Source of the DNA: Kordia periserrulae
GTDB taxonomy: Bacteria > Bacteroidota > Bacteroidia > Flavobacteriales > Flavobacteriaceae
Direction: 5' to 3'
Length of the DNA stretch: 64,000 nucleotides
NCBI RefSeq assembly: GCF_003054265.1
Contig: NZ_QBKT01000004.1
Location: forward strand, 62,001 to 126,000
This document shows, piece after piece, positions 52,792-62,221 of the stretch (the stretch's first letter is position 1; each line of letters starts with the position of its first letter). A program made the translations under genes and the position numbers. The notes under the pieces are model-generated. The model did no database searches and was not told where the DNA came from. It saw nothing but the letters and a program-made list of their open reading frames with translations.

Positions 52792-53904
52792 TTATTCTTC
52801 CTCTTCTAATGCTTCAAGACCTGAATCTATGATTTTAGCTGCTTTTTTATCTAGTTCAGGAGATAATTCATCAGCTTTAGCAAAACTAGATGTTACCATA
52901 GAAAACTCCGCATAAAAAGGCAAATGATCGGAGCCAATGTCCGCTAAGGTTTTAATTTTATGTACTTTAATTTCTTTCGAAGTAAATAACAAATCGATTG
53001 GAAATCGCATAAAGAATGGGCGTACAGGAAATGTTCCGTGAATTCCTTTTCCGATGCGCGAATCTTCCAAATCGGCTACTTTGGCAAATAATTTGGCACT
53101 TTTTGACCAGCAAACATTGTTGAAATCGCCCGTAACAATACTTGGTGATTTTAATGAGCGAACCAATTTGGCTACTTTCATAAATTCTGCTTCTTTCTGT
53201 TTGGAAGTGGGCTTTTCTGTTGGACTCGGCGGTGGCGGATGAATTCCTAAAAACACAAAATCATTTCCATTAGTATCATATAGCTGGATTTCAATAGCTG
53301 GTCTTTCCTCAGAAATAAAATAATGTGTTTGCGCGCTTTCAACTTTAAATTTAGTGTAAAAATGAATGCCGTATCGGTTTTCCTTCGGTACTTTGTGTGT
53401 AAAAGAAAAATGTGGTTCAATAGCTTCCAAGGCTTTTTCCCAAGCTTTATTGGTTTCAAGTGTAAGCAGAATATCTGGTTGAATTTTGTTTACCAACGCA
53501 ATCAATTTTTCATAGGAAGTATTGCTTTGTAATACATTAACGCTCAATATAGAAATGGAATCGCGTGAAGCATCTTTCTTTTGGAAAATATTGTGTGTAG
53601 GCAAATAAGGAATGATGATGATTGCTTGATAGCTAATCGTAATTCCGAGAAGAACAAGCGAAAAAAGTATATAATAATTTTCGCTATCAAACAGATATAC
53701 ATTCACGCCAAAAAGAATCACTTGAATCGCTAACAATTGAATGCGAAGGTAATCGCAAATACGAAATGTCCAATGTGCTATAGGAAATGCAGGCAAATAG
53801 CTTACCAGCGAAAAAATATAGGATAGTATGGCAATTATAATCGTCACGAAAATACTTTTAATAAACGTGAAATTAGGCATTTGCACAGTAAACTCTTGAC
53901 TCAT
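52792..53904 (-). CDS. Membrane-anchored endonuclease/exonuclease/phosphatase family protein
   Basis: 370 residues. The N-terminal ~100 residues contain three hydrophobic helices. The catalytic domain (about 115-345) has ISILSVNVLQSN, ILLTLETNKAW (metal-binding Glu), FLGIHPPPPSP, VTGDFNNVCWS (D-x-N) and GSDHLPFYAEF (catalytic Asp-His), the standard EEP order. The active site probably faces the periplasm. EEP members include DNases, sphingomyelinases and phosphatases; the substrate here cannot be told. The C-terminal ~25 residues are acidic. No co-transcribed neighbour is evident. Confidence 0.87.
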   Translation of the reverse strand: MSQEFTVQMPNFTFIKSIFVTIIIAILSYIFSLVSYLPAFPIAHWTFRICDYLRIQLLAIQVILFGVNVYLFDSENYYILFSLVLLGITISYQAIIIIPYLPTHNIFQKKDASRDSISILSVNVLQSNTSYEKLIALVNKIQPDILLTLETNKAWEKALEAIEPHFSFTHKVPKENRYGIHFYTKFKVESAQTHYFISEERPAIEIQLYDTNGNDFVFLGIHPPPPSPTEKPTSKQKEAEFMKVAKLVRSLKSPSIVTGDFNNVCWSKSAKLFAKVADLEDSRIGKGIHGTFPVRPFFMRFPIDLLFTSKEIKVHKIKTLADIGSDHLPFYAEFSMVTSSFAKADELSPELDKKAAKIIDSGLEALEEEE

Positions 53905-54025
53905 TTGCAGTTTATTGTAATGCTTTTTGAAGATTGTTTAATGTGTAAATAAAAAGTTTGAAGATTTTATTTGTAGGAATGAAAGATGAAAAAACAAGAG
54001 ATTTAGGGGAAAATCTATCTATACA

Positions 54026-54214
54026 TTAATACCAGAAGCAATAGCCATTTCCGCCACATCTTCCAGCATCACAGAAGGTAAATCCGCCGCTATATGGCTG
54101 ACAACATGTGTTTCCTGATTGTTGGTAACAACCTCTTACGGGTCCTTTTCCACTAATGTTTTGCTGTTCAGATTTGCTCAAAACAGCTCCTACTTTTGAA
54201 ATGTTTTTTAACAT
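54026..54214 (-). CDS. Small Cys/Gly-rich leader peptide (bacteriocin/RiPP-like precursor)
   Basis: 62 residues. Leader MLKNISKVGAVLSKSEQQN followed by ISGKG, where the second Gly of the usual GG is displaced by Lys (G-K-G). The core has five Cys and many Gly (RGCYQQ, NTCCQPY, FCDAGRCGGNGYCFWY). It shares the leader type and the upstream palindrome with the + strand gene at 51896, some 2.1 kb away. No adjacent modification or transport gene. Confidence 0.75.
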   Translation of the reverse strand: MLKNISKVGAVLSKSEQQNISGKGPVRGCYQQSGNTCCQPYSGGFTFCDAGRCGGNGYCFWY

Positions 54215-54271
54215 GATATAGTATTTTATGGTTAATAACAGAAAAAGTAAGAATTATATCACTAATTAAGC

Positions 54272-54286
54272 TACGGTTACACCGTA
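54272..54286 (-). promoter_or_regulatory. Palindromic site TACGGT-TAC-ACCGTA upstream of a precursor peptide gene
   Basis: A perfect inverted repeat 57 bp before the ATG (54214, - strand). On the - strand a TAnnTTT-like element (TACTTTTT) begins about 23 bases after it, as at 51826 and 63777. Confidence 0.6.
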
Positions 54287-54370
54287 TATTTTCTTACAGA
54301 AAAAAGTGAAACAAAGTTCGTTGGGAATATTTTTTAATTTTTTTTGTTTAGAAAAGTAGAAACACCAATT

Positions 54371-54760
54371 TTACGCATCTTGTATCGCAATCATCGAAAT
54401 TTCTACATTGACAAATTTTGGCAAATTGGCAACTTCAACCGTTTCTCGTGCTGGCGCAGAAGCATCGTCAAAATATTGACCGTACACTTCGTTGATTTGA
54501 CTAAAATTGTGCATATCACTGATGAAAATACTGGTTTTTACAACATTTTCAAAGGTCATATTCGCTGCTGCCAACACAGCTTTCATGTTTTCCATGACTT
54601 GCTGAGTTTCCGCTTTGATAGAGTCAAGCACAAGCTCTCCAGTTTTGGGATGAATCGCAATTTGTCCAGAAGTATACAAGGTTCCATTTATTAAGACAGC
54701 TTGATTATACGGGCCAATAGGCGCTGGCGCATTTGGTGTAGTGATGATTTGTTTTGGCAT
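54371..54760 (-). CDS. ridA: RidA family enamine/imine deaminase
   Basis: 129 residues, normal length for RidA. Signatures: NAPAPIGPYNQAVLINGTLYTSGQIAI (54662-54742), QQVMENMKAVLAAAN, VVKTSIFISDM and the C-terminal ARETVEVANLPKFVNVEISMIA, with the catalytic Arg and the terminal Glu. It hydrolyses reactive enamines formed by PLP enzymes such as threonine dehydratase. It is read toward the RiPP-like gene and separated from lptD by 188 bp. Confidence 0.92.
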   Translation of the reverse strand: MPKQIITTPNAPAPIGPYNQAVLINGTLYTSGQIAIHPKTGELVLDSIKAETQQVMENMKAVLAAANMTFENVVKTSIFISDMHNFSQINEVYGQYFDDASAPARETVEVANLPKFVNVEISMIAIQDA

Positions 54761-54831
54761 TTTTTCTAGGTTTTGGGTTTTAGGTTTTTGGTCGCTTCGC
54801 TATTAGGTTTTGTTGTTTGTTAATTTGTTTT

Positions 54832-54859
54832 TTCGCTATTCGCTATTCGCTATTCGCTA
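54832..54859. repeat. Tandem repeat, 4 x TTCGCTA
   Basis: Four perfect 7-bp units in the 188-bp gap between ridA and lptD, followed by a partial unit. The left flank holds related TAGGTTTTGG-type repeats (54767-54810). Slippage-prone simple sequence. Confidence 0.85.
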
Positions 54860-54948
54860 TTTGTTGATTTGATTTTTATAATAACTTCTCAATACAAAAT
54901 ACACACATAAAAAACTTCAAAGCACAAAAAACAAAGAACAAAAAAACA

Positions 54949-57702
54949 TCAAAGTCTACGATCTGGTTCGCTTCGTTGTTCCCACTTCACGTCACGTAAA
55001 ATAGAAGCTTTGATTCCTATAAAGAAATACCAAGAAGCTCGTGCGCTAAATGGAACCCAGTTAAAGTTGATGCGCCAACTCTTCAAATCGCGCTCAAAAC
55101 GCATTTGTGTAAAGGTAAATCCTTTGTTTTTGAAGTCATAACCCGAAGAAACACCGACTTTCCATTGCGGCGTCAATTCTACGTTTCCAGAGAACATGAC
55201 GGAATTGTTAGAAATCTCGTTCTGTCGATTGCTGTTGAGATAGGTAACTGTGTACGCGACTCGTAAATCCCACGGAATTTTGGCTTTGTAGGCTTCTACA
55301 TCTTCTTTTTCTTCATCGTCATCACTGTCGTCGTCAAAAGTTTGTCGATTGCTAAAATCTTGTGCTTTTCCGAATAAATCATCATCACGTCCACCGCTTC
55401 GGGTATTATCGACATTGTTTCCGCCACCTTCAAAGTTTTTACTCGAAAAGGAATAGTTTAAGTTCAAATTCGCACTCGTCAAACGGAATAAACTTCCACC
55501 GTTATCAATATTGAACTTATTAATACGAACACCTTGATTGTCTATTGCATACGGATCCAAACTCGCTCCAAAGTTTACATTCAATTTGTTGTTGAATAAC
55601 ACTGTACTTCCAGAAACACGCACAGGCGCCCAAGCTAATGAATCTGCCGCAATATTATAACTTGTAGAAAAGTTTAAACTGTTTAACAACATTACTTTTT
55701 TAGGCTCTGTCTGCGTAGAATCTTTCGAACGAACTTTCGCTTCCACCGTATTTGCTACATTAATTCCGATAGAACTTGCAAAAGTTCTACTTGGAGAGCC
55801 AAAAAGTCCGTCTTCAAAACGCGTGTATTGTTGCTTTGTACCATTATCCGCATCTACAATATATTCGTCATAATACTGATTAAAAGCAGGATTGTAACTA
55901 TAGCTGATAGATGGTCGTAAGGTATGTCGAATCGCTTGTATTTTCTTGTCTTTTCCACGATCGAACGTACCATAAATCGTAGTTCCGACACTGGCGCTAA
56001 AATTATAGGTTCTATACGAATCAAATCCGGCAATAGTATCTTTCACAGAAGCAATTTGTTCACCTGTAGTGGCGTCTATTGTAGCATCGGTACGATTGGT
56101 CGTTTGTAAGGTCCAAACTTCATCGTAATTTCCACCCATACTCACACTAAGATATTTTAATACTTTAAAGTTGGTGCTGATAGGAATGCTGTGTTGCATA
56201 CCAAATTTAGCATCGTTAAACATTTCTTTGGTAAAAAAGAGTGAATCTGTGGTGTTGATTCTATTTTCTCCACGCAAATTGTACTGAAAGTTGATATTTT
56301 GAAACGCTCCTTTTTTGGGTTTGTCTTTTGGTGCGAATGGAAAAATACGTTCTACACTTGCTTGTAAGGTTGGAAGTGTAAGATTGACACTTTCCGTTTG
56401 TGTATTTTGCGAATGTGTTGCCGTTAACGAAATATTTACCGATGGATATGACGGAAATGTTCTAGAGTACGAAACGGATGAATTGAGCGTATTATTTAAA
56501 AAGTTTGGCGTATTTAATTGGTTGATAGATGCCTGATAAAACTGACTACTACCTAAGTTTACCGAAGCAGAAAAACGCGAGTTCGGATTGGCTTTCGCAT
56601 CTTGATTGTGCGACCAGCGAATGTTGTAAATGTTCGATTTGCTGTAGTCTGGAAAACCACGTTGACTGTTAATTACAGCTTCAAATCGCATACTTAAATT
56701 TCCGCGGAAGCGATATCGTAAGGCATAATTCGACTCGACTCGAAAGGCGTAACTTCCATTCGTATAATAATCGCCCAAAAGTGCCAAATCCATATAATCG
56801 TTAATCGCGAAATAATAACCACCGTTTTGGAAAAAATACCCACGACTGCTGTTTTCACCAAATGTTGGAAAGATGAATCCTGAAGCTCTGTCGTCCGTCA
56901 ATGGAAAATACGCAAACGGAAATCCGATTGGTGTTGGCACATCGGCTATATACATATTGGTCACTCCAGAAACAATCTTTTTATTCGGAACCAACTTAAT
57001 CTTTCGCGCCAAGAAATAATATTCAGGATTGTTAATGTCTTTAGAAGTTGTAAACTTGGCATTTTGGATAAAAATCACCGAATCGTTTTCCTTTTTTGTC
57101 AATTCCCCTAAAATCTGAGTTCCGTTTTGTTCCGTGCGCGAATTCCAAATCAGCGCTTTTTCCGTATCAAAATTAAAACGAATAGAATCGGGCTCTACCA
57201 CATTATTTCCTTGTTTAAAATACGGCGCTTGCGAGTATACGCCTGCCGTATCTTTCAATCGCCCTGCATAGACTTCATTCTTTTCATAATCTAAAATGAT
57301 AATTCCAGACTTCAGTTCTGTATCTTGATAATACAATTCGGCTTCGTCGTACAGGTATATTTTTTTCGTTCGCTGACTAATTTTTACATAATCTTTCGAT
57401 TTATATTTCACTTGATCGAGCAAAATGGGTTGTTTAGTTGGAACGGAATCTGTTTTGATAGAATCGTTTTTGATGGAATCTCTCACTTTTCGTGTTCCAA
57501 TTCGAACAGCATCCTTTGCATTCACTTTCAAGGTGTCCATTGGCTGTGTAGTTTCCTTTTCTGGTTTAAAAGGAAGTTGCTTTCGCTTCGGAAGTTCTTG
57601 TGAAAAAGCAACGGCACTCATGAAGAGTAGGACGAGTTGTATTCCTATGTAAAATCTCTTTGTTTGCAATGGTCTAAATCCAATAATCTTAATATTACAC
57701 AA
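54949..57702 (-). CDS. lptD: LPS-assembly protein LptD (Bacteroidota type)
   Basis: 917 residues from a TTG at 57702; a second TTG at 57669 would give a more typical signal peptide (QTKRFYIGIQLVLLFMSAVAFSQ region) and may be the true start. The N-terminal ~200 residues form the OstA-like beta-jellyroll (KIYLYDEAELYYQDTELKSG read at ~57300-57360). The signature ADVPTPIGFPFAYFPLTDDR, then ASGFIFPTFGENSSRGYFFQ, marks the barrel start, followed by an ~650-residue outer-membrane barrel. It inserts lipopolysaccharide into the outer leaflet. An acidic, low-complexity insertion (DDDSDDDEEKEDVE) lies near the C-terminus. It is divergent from the amidase gene across a 205-bp promoter region. Confidence 0.9.
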   Translation of the reverse strand: MCNIKIIGFRPLQTKRFYIGIQLVLLFMSAVAFSQELPKRKQLPFKPEKETTQPMDTLKVNAKDAVRIGTRKVRDSIKNDSIKTDSVPTKQPILLDQVKYKSKDYVKISQRTKKIYLYDEAELYYQDTELKSGIIILDYEKNEVYAGRLKDTAGVYSQAPYFKQGNNVVEPDSIRFNFDTEKALIWNSRTEQNGTQILGELTKKENDSVIFIQNAKFTTSKDINNPEYYFLARKIKLVPNKKIVSGVTNMYIADVPTPIGFPFAYFPLTDDRASGFIFPTFGENSSRGYFFQNGGYYFAINDYMDLALLGDYYTNGSYAFRVESNYALRYRFRGNLSMRFEAVINSQRGFPDYSKSNIYNIRWSHNQDAKANPNSRFSASVNLGSSQFYQASINQLNTPNFLNNTLNSSVSYSRTFPSYPSVNISLTATHSQNTQTESVNLTLPTLQASVERIFPFAPKDKPKKGAFQNINFQYNLRGENRINTTDSLFFTKEMFNDAKFGMQHSIPISTNFKVLKYLSVSMGGNYDEVWTLQTTNRTDATIDATTGEQIASVKDTIAGFDSYRTYNFSASVGTTIYGTFDRGKDKKIQAIRHTLRPSISYSYNPAFNQYYDEYIVDADNGTKQQYTRFEDGLFGSPSRTFASSIGINVANTVEAKVRSKDSTQTEPKKVMLLNSLNFSTSYNIAADSLAWAPVRVSGSTVLFNNKLNVNFGASLDPYAIDNQGVRINKFNIDNGGSLFRLTSANLNLNYSFSSKNFEGGGNNVDNTRSGGRDDDLFGKAQDFSNRQTFDDDSDDDEEKEDVEAYKAKIPWDLRVAYTVTYLNSNRQNEISNNSVMFSGNVELTPQWKVGVSSGYDFKNKGFTFTQMRFERDLKSWRINFNWVPFSARASWYFFIGIKASILRDVKWEQRSEPDRRL

Positions 57703-57907
57703 AAGAAAGCTTTCTTTTATGAATAATCAACTAACTTTTATATTTTCGTTTCTTATTCGAAAGCCGTAAAAGTATGGCTCAATATTTGAAGTGCCAAACC
57801 TAGTCGTGTATTTTTATCATACATTTATGATAATTTAATTATAATTAACACAATAAGGAAAGCACAAATCACATTAGTTAGATAATAAACGAATATAAAT
57901 CATCATT

Positions 57908-59053
57908 ATGTATAGATATTTTTCAATTGTAATTCTTTTTCTTTTTTCTACCCATTTAACTTTTGGAAACGAAATGCCTTCGTCAGAAATAACTAAGAAG
58001 CGAAAAGAGTTTGTTGTAATGATTGATCCAGGACACGGCGGAAGTGATACAGGAACGCCAGGCACCAAACGTTATAAAACTACCGAAAAAGACATTGCTT
58101 TGGATGTTTCGCTTGCGCTAGGGAAAAAGTTGGAAAAACTTCCCAATGTAAAAGTATTGTACACACGTACCAAAGACACGTATCCGACACTCAACCAACG
58201 CGCCGTGATGACCAATAAGCAGAAAGCCGATTTATTTATTTCGATTCACTGCAATGCGCAACCTGGAAAAAAAGGAACAGCATACGGTTCAGAAACGTTT
58301 GTATTAGGGTTGAGTAATAACAAAACCAACTTAGAAGTTGCCAAACGTGAAAACTCGGTAATTTTTTTAGAAGATAATTATGAAGAAGTCTACGAAGGCT
58401 TTGATCCGAATTCGCCAGAATCCTTAATCAGTTTAATCATTCTACAAGAAGAATACTTAGACCAAAGTATTGAAATTGCATCTTACATTCAAAAAGAATT
58501 CAAAGTAACTGCAAAACGAAAAGATAGAGGCGTAAAACAAGCAGGATTTTGGGTATTGTCAAAAACATACATGCCAAGTGTATTGGTAGAGTTGGGTTTC
58601 TTAACGCACAAAAAAGAAGAAGATTTTTTAAATTCAAAGCGCGGGAAGAAAATCATGACAGAGTCGTTGTACAATGCGGTAAAAAAGTATATCGATTTGC
58701 ATTCCAAATCCATCACAACCATTACAGATAATGATATTGATACAGACAATTTGGAAATCGAAGTTGACAATACAGAAACGAAGACACCTAAAATTTACAA
58801 AGACATTACGTTTAAAGTACAGCTTTCTGCAAGTTCAAAGAAAATTGCTACAAAGCCATATAATTTCAAAGGATTGGATCAAATTTCAAGAGAAAAATCA
58901 GGGAAAATATTTCGTTATTTTTATGGAGAAACTTCTGATTATGAGGAAATAAAGCGTCTACAAGTCATCGCAAAACGCAAAGGGTACACCGATTGTTATG
59001 TTGTAGCATTTAAAAACGGAAAAAAAGTTCCACTGAGCGAAGTGTTGAACTAA
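57908..59053 (+). CDS. N-acetylmuramoyl-L-alanine amidase (Amidase_3) with C-terminal SPOR-like region
   Basis: 381 residues with a signal peptide (cleavage near LTFGNE). Amidase_3 (about 35-245): MIDPGHGGSDTG (Zn His), TRTKDTYPTLNQRAVMTNK, LFISIHCNA (Zn His) and PSVLVELGFLTHKKEE (catalytic Glu). The C-terminal ~85 residues (FKVQLSASSKKIA...YTDCYVVAFKNG) look like a SPOR-type peptidoglycan-binding domain. It cleaves the peptide stem from muramic acid during cell separation. It lies upstream of, and on the same strand as, the MlaD-like gene. Confidence 0.92.
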   Translation: MYRYFSIVILFLFSTHLTFGNEMPSSEITKKRKEFVVMIDPGHGGSDTGTPGTKRYKTTEKDIALDVSLALGKKLEKLPNVKVLYTRTKDTYPTLNQRAVMTNKQKADLFISIHCNAQPGKKGTAYGSETFVLGLSNNKTNLEVAKRENSVIFLEDNYEEVYEGFDPNSPESLISLIILQEEYLDQSIEIASYIQKEFKVTAKRKDRGVKQAGFWVLSKTYMPSVLVELGFLTHKKEEDFLNSKRGKKIMTESLYNAVKKYIDLHSKSITTITDNDIDTDNLEIEVDNTETKTPKIYKDITFKVQLSASSKKIATKPYNFKGLDQISREKSGKIFRYFYGETSDYEEIKRLQVIAKRKGYTDCYVVAFKNGKKVPLSEVLN

Positions 59054-59120
59054 GTGCTTAATTAGACATATTCTTAGCAAAAAAATAGCTAATTTTGTCC
59101 TATTCACAAATATTTGCAAA

Positions 59121-60077
59121 TTGAAAATATCTAGAGAAATTAAAACAGCATTGATAGCAATTACTGCGCTAGTGCTTTTATACGTTGGAATTAGTTACTT
59201 AATGTCAAAATCTGTCTTTTCAACTGGCAGAGTATTCTATGCAGAATACACTGATGTTGGCGGTTTGGTGACAGCAACTAAAGTGATGATAAATGGTTAT
59301 CAAGTTGGAAAAGTACAAGACATTCAATTGCAACCTTCAGGAAAATCAGTCGTTACAATAGCGTTAGACCACGATTTTCAATTCTCCAAAAACAGTACCG
59401 TGCAATTGCAAGAAAACGGTTTTATTGGCGGAAAAACATTGGCAATTCTATTAAAACATGACGATTCTCCCTTAGCTGTTTCAGGCGACACACTCAAAAC
59501 TTCGGTAAGTCCAGGTATGATTGATGATATTAAAAGTCAACTCTCACCTTTGCAAGCCAAAGTAGAAGGAATGGTTGTGAGTGCCGATTCTTTAATGACA
59601 TCGCTCAATGCTATTTTAGATAAAGAATCGAGAAATAGCATAAAAAATAGTTTGAAAGAATTAAATACTACGATAGCCAATTTTAAAAATGCTTCTTCGA
59701 CATTTAATACCATATTAGAAGACAACAAAGAAAAACTAGGCAACAGCATGGCAAGTATGGAAACTATCACAGAAAACTTTGCCAAAGTGTCTGATTCGTT
59801 ATCAAAAGTAGAATTTAACAAAACAATCAATCAGTTGCAATCTACCATTAAAAGTCTCGATAATATCGTGGCAGGAATTGAAAACGGTGACGGTTCTATT
59901 GGAAAATTGCTAAAAGACAAAGAACTATACGACAATCTTACTGGAATGACTTTTCAGCTAGAGCAGTTGTTTCAAGACATGAAATTGAATCCGAAACGAT
60001 ACGTACATTTTTCATTATTTGGAAAAAAACCAAAACCGTACAAACCACCAACGGAGGAAGAAGAAAAGAAAAACTAA
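59121..60077 (+). CDS. MlaD/MCE-domain protein (lipid transport substrate-binding component)
   Basis: 318 residues from a TTG start 67 bp after the amidase stop. An N-terminal membrane helix (IKTALIAITALVLLYVGISY) is followed by the MCE domain (about 38-115: FYAEYTDVGGLVTATKVMINGYQVGKVQDI read at 59237-59326; GFIGGKTLAIL) and a long coiled-coil tail (about 130-285) ending in a Pro/Lys-rich stretch. It should form a periplasmic, inner-membrane-anchored ring that moves phospholipids between membranes. No MlaE/MlaF partner is in the window. Confidence 0.88.
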   Translation: MKISREIKTALIAITALVLLYVGISYLMSKSVFSTGRVFYAEYTDVGGLVTATKVMINGYQVGKVQDIQLQPSGKSVVTIALDHDFQFSKNSTVQLQENGFIGGKTLAILLKHDDSPLAVSGDTLKTSVSPGMIDDIKSQLSPLQAKVEGMVVSADSLMTSLNAILDKESRNSIKNSLKELNTTIANFKNASSTFNTILEDNKEKLGNSMASMETITENFAKVSDSLSKVEFNKTINQLQSTIKSLDNIVAGIENGDGSIGKLLKDKELYDNLTGMTFQLEQLFQDMKLNPKRYVHFSLFGKKPKPYKPPTEEEEKKN

Positions 60078-60108
60078 GCGAAACTAACCATCAAAAGATT
60101 CACTACTT

Positions 60109-61419
60109 ATGGAGTACATTCCTAATATTCTATTTGCCATTCTTTTAATTGCTGGCGTAGGCTATTTTACCAAAAATGTTCGAAAATTAACGCGCAACAT
60201 TAAGCTAGGAAAAGATGTAGACCGCTCTGATAATAAATCAGAACGCTGGAAAAACATGGCAATGATTGCCCTTGGACAATCCAAAATGGTGCGCAGACCT
60301 ATTGCAGGGTTCTTGCATGTTATCGTGTATGTGGGTTTTATCATTATCAACATTGAAGTGTTGGAAATCATTATTGACGGACTTTTTGGAACGCATCGAA
60401 TCTTTACCAAAGTATTGCCAGATAGCGTATATGGTTTCCTTATCGGAACTTTTGAAATATTGGCTGTGTTAGTATTAATTACGGTAATTATCTTTTGGTT
60501 GCGAAGAAACGTTATCAAACTAAAGCGATTTCTAAGTGCCGAAATGAAAGGTTGGCCCAAAAGTGACGGAAACATCATTCTCTATTTTGAAGTTGTCTTA
60601 ATGACGTTGTTTTTGGTGATGAATGCAACAGATGTGGAATTTCAGGCAATGAACTCTGGAAACATTATTAGTAAGCATATCGCAGGATTATTTGGTTCTG
60701 GAGAACATTTACATACCATTGAAAGAGCTGCTTGGTGGCTACACATTGCAGGAATATTAGTATTCTTAAACTATTTATACTATTCAAAACACTTACACAT
60801 TCTCTTAGCATTTCCTAATACGTGGTATGCCAACTTAAAGCCAAAAGGACAATTTAAGAATGATGCCAATGTAACGAAAGAGGTAATGTTGATGATGGAT
60901 CCAAATGCTGATCCGTTTGCTGCTCCAGCAGAAGGAGAAGACGAAGGCGAACCTGAAAAATTTGGCGCTTCGGATGTACAAGATTTAAACTGGGTACAAT
61001 TGATGAACGCGTATACCTGTACCGAATGTGGTCGTTGTACAAGTGAATGTCCCGCCAATCAAACAGGGAAGAAGCTTTCTCCACGTAAAATCATGATGGA
61101 TACGCGTGATCGTTTGGAAGAAGTAGGAAAAAATATCGACGCCAACAAAGGCACCTTTGTAGACGATGGAAAAGCATTGTTGAACGATTACATAACACCA
61201 GAAGAACTATGGGCGTGTACATCTTGTAATGCCTGTGTGGAAGCGTGTCCTGTAAATATCGATCCGTTGTCCATTATCATGGAAATGCGAAAATATTTAG
61301 TCATGGAACAATCGGCAGCGCCATCAGAATTAAACGTAATGATGGGAAATATTGAAAACAACGGTGCTCCTTGGCCGTACAATCAAATGGACAGACTTAA
61401 CTGGAAAGACGAAAACTAA
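60109..61419 (+). CDS. Membrane (Fe-S) oxidoreductase subunit with two 4Fe-4S clusters
   Basis: 436 residues. About five membrane helices in the first ~245 residues (respiratory gamma-subunit-like, with His near helices), then a cytoplasmic ferredoxin-like domain with CTECGRCTSECP and CTSCNACVEACPVNIDP. It resembles the electron-transfer half of heterodisulfide reductase/glycerol-3-phosphate dehydrogenase GlpC-like complexes. The partner with CCG domains follows 21 bp downstream. The natural electron donor is unknown. Confidence 0.9.
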   Translation: MEYIPNILFAILLIAGVGYFTKNVRKLTRNIKLGKDVDRSDNKSERWKNMAMIALGQSKMVRRPIAGFLHVIVYVGFIIINIEVLEIIIDGLFGTHRIFTKVLPDSVYGFLIGTFEILAVLVLITVIIFWLRRNVIKLKRFLSAEMKGWPKSDGNIILYFEVVLMTLFLVMNATDVEFQAMNSGNIISKHIAGLFGSGEHLHTIERAAWWLHIAGILVFLNYLYYSKHLHILLAFPNTWYANLKPKGQFKNDANVTKEVMLMMDPNADPFAAPAEGEDEGEPEKFGASDVQDLNWVQLMNAYTCTECGRCTSECPANQTGKKLSPRKIMMDTRDRLEEVGKNIDANKGTFVDDGKALLNDYITPEELWACTSCNACVEACPVNIDPLSIIMEMRKYLVMEQSAAPSELNVMMGNIENNGAPWPYNQMDRLNWKDEN

Positions 61420-61440
61420 TACAACTAAAAAAATACGAAG

Positions 61441-62220
61441 ATGAAAGTACCCACAATGGCAGAATACATGGCGGAAGGCAAACAACCAGAAGTTCTTTTT
61501 TGGGTAGGTTGTGCAGGAAGCTTTGACGATAGAGCCAAAAAAATAACCAAAGCTTTTGTAAAAATATTAAACAATGCAAATGTTGAGTTTGCAGTATTGG
61601 GAGCAGAAGAAAGTTGTACTGGTGACCCTGCCAAACGTGCTGGAAACGAATTCTTATTCCAAATGCAAGCCGTGACGAATATTGAGGTCATGAATGCGTA
61701 TGAAGTTAAAAAAGTAGTCACAGCGTGTCCGCATTGCTTTAATACGATTAAAAACGAATATCCTTCGCTTGGAGGGAATTACGAAGTAGTACACCATACT
61801 CAATTTTTAAAATCCTTGTTAGATGATGGACGATTGACCATTGAAGGTGGAAACTTCAAAGGAAAACGCATCACTTTCCACGATCCTTGCTATTTAGGTC
61901 GTGCCAATGATGTATATGAAGCGCCACGTGAACTCATTCGCAAATTGGATGTAGAATTGGTCGAAATGAAAAACTGCCGCAAAAAAGGCTTATGTTGTGG
62001 AGCTGGTGGCGCGCAAATGTTTAAAGATGCTGAACCTGGCAATAAAGAAGTCAACATTGAACGTACAGAGCAAGCATTAGACGTAAAACCAGATATCATT
62101 GCGGCGGGTTGCCCGTTCTGTAATACCATGATGACGGACGGAATTAAAAACAAAGAAAAAGAAGATAGTATTGTAGTTCAAGATATTGCGGAACTTATTG
62201 CAAATGCACAAGATTTATAA
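61441..62220 (+). CDS. (Fe-S)-binding protein with CCG domains (heterodisulfide reductase B-like)
   Basis: 259 residues, soluble. Two Cys-rich CCG-type units: WVGCAGSFDDR with ACPHCFNTIKNEYP, and HDPCYLGRAND with LCCGAGGAQMF; a further CPFCNTMMTDG follows. Such motifs bind non-cubane or 4Fe-4S clusters that handle thiol or flavin redox partners. Together with the preceding gene it makes a two-subunit oxidoreductase found widely in Bacteroidota; substrate not known. Its stop is 1 bp before the next start. Confidence 0.9.
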   Translation: MKVPTMAEYMAEGKQPEVLFWVGCAGSFDDRAKKITKAFVKILNNANVEFAVLGAEESCTGDPAKRAGNEFLFQMQAVTNIEVMNAYEVKKVVTACPHCFNTIKNEYPSLGGNYEVVHHTQFLKSLLDDGRLTIEGGNFKGKRITFHDPCYLGRANDVYEAPRELIRKLDVELVEMKNCRKKGLCCGAGGAQMFKDAEPGNKEVNIERTEQALDVKPDIIAAGCPFCNTMMTDGIKNKEKEDSIVVQDIAELIANAQDL

Positions 62221-62221
62221 A

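Noticed and set aside
54344-54694. 116-codon + strand frame over ridA
   Set aside because: Antisense to a clear RidA gene; no domain and poor composition.
54832-54859. CRISPR-like repeat
   Set aside because: The units are 7 bp and contiguous with no spacers; simple tandem repeat. No CRISPR array was seen anywhere in the window.
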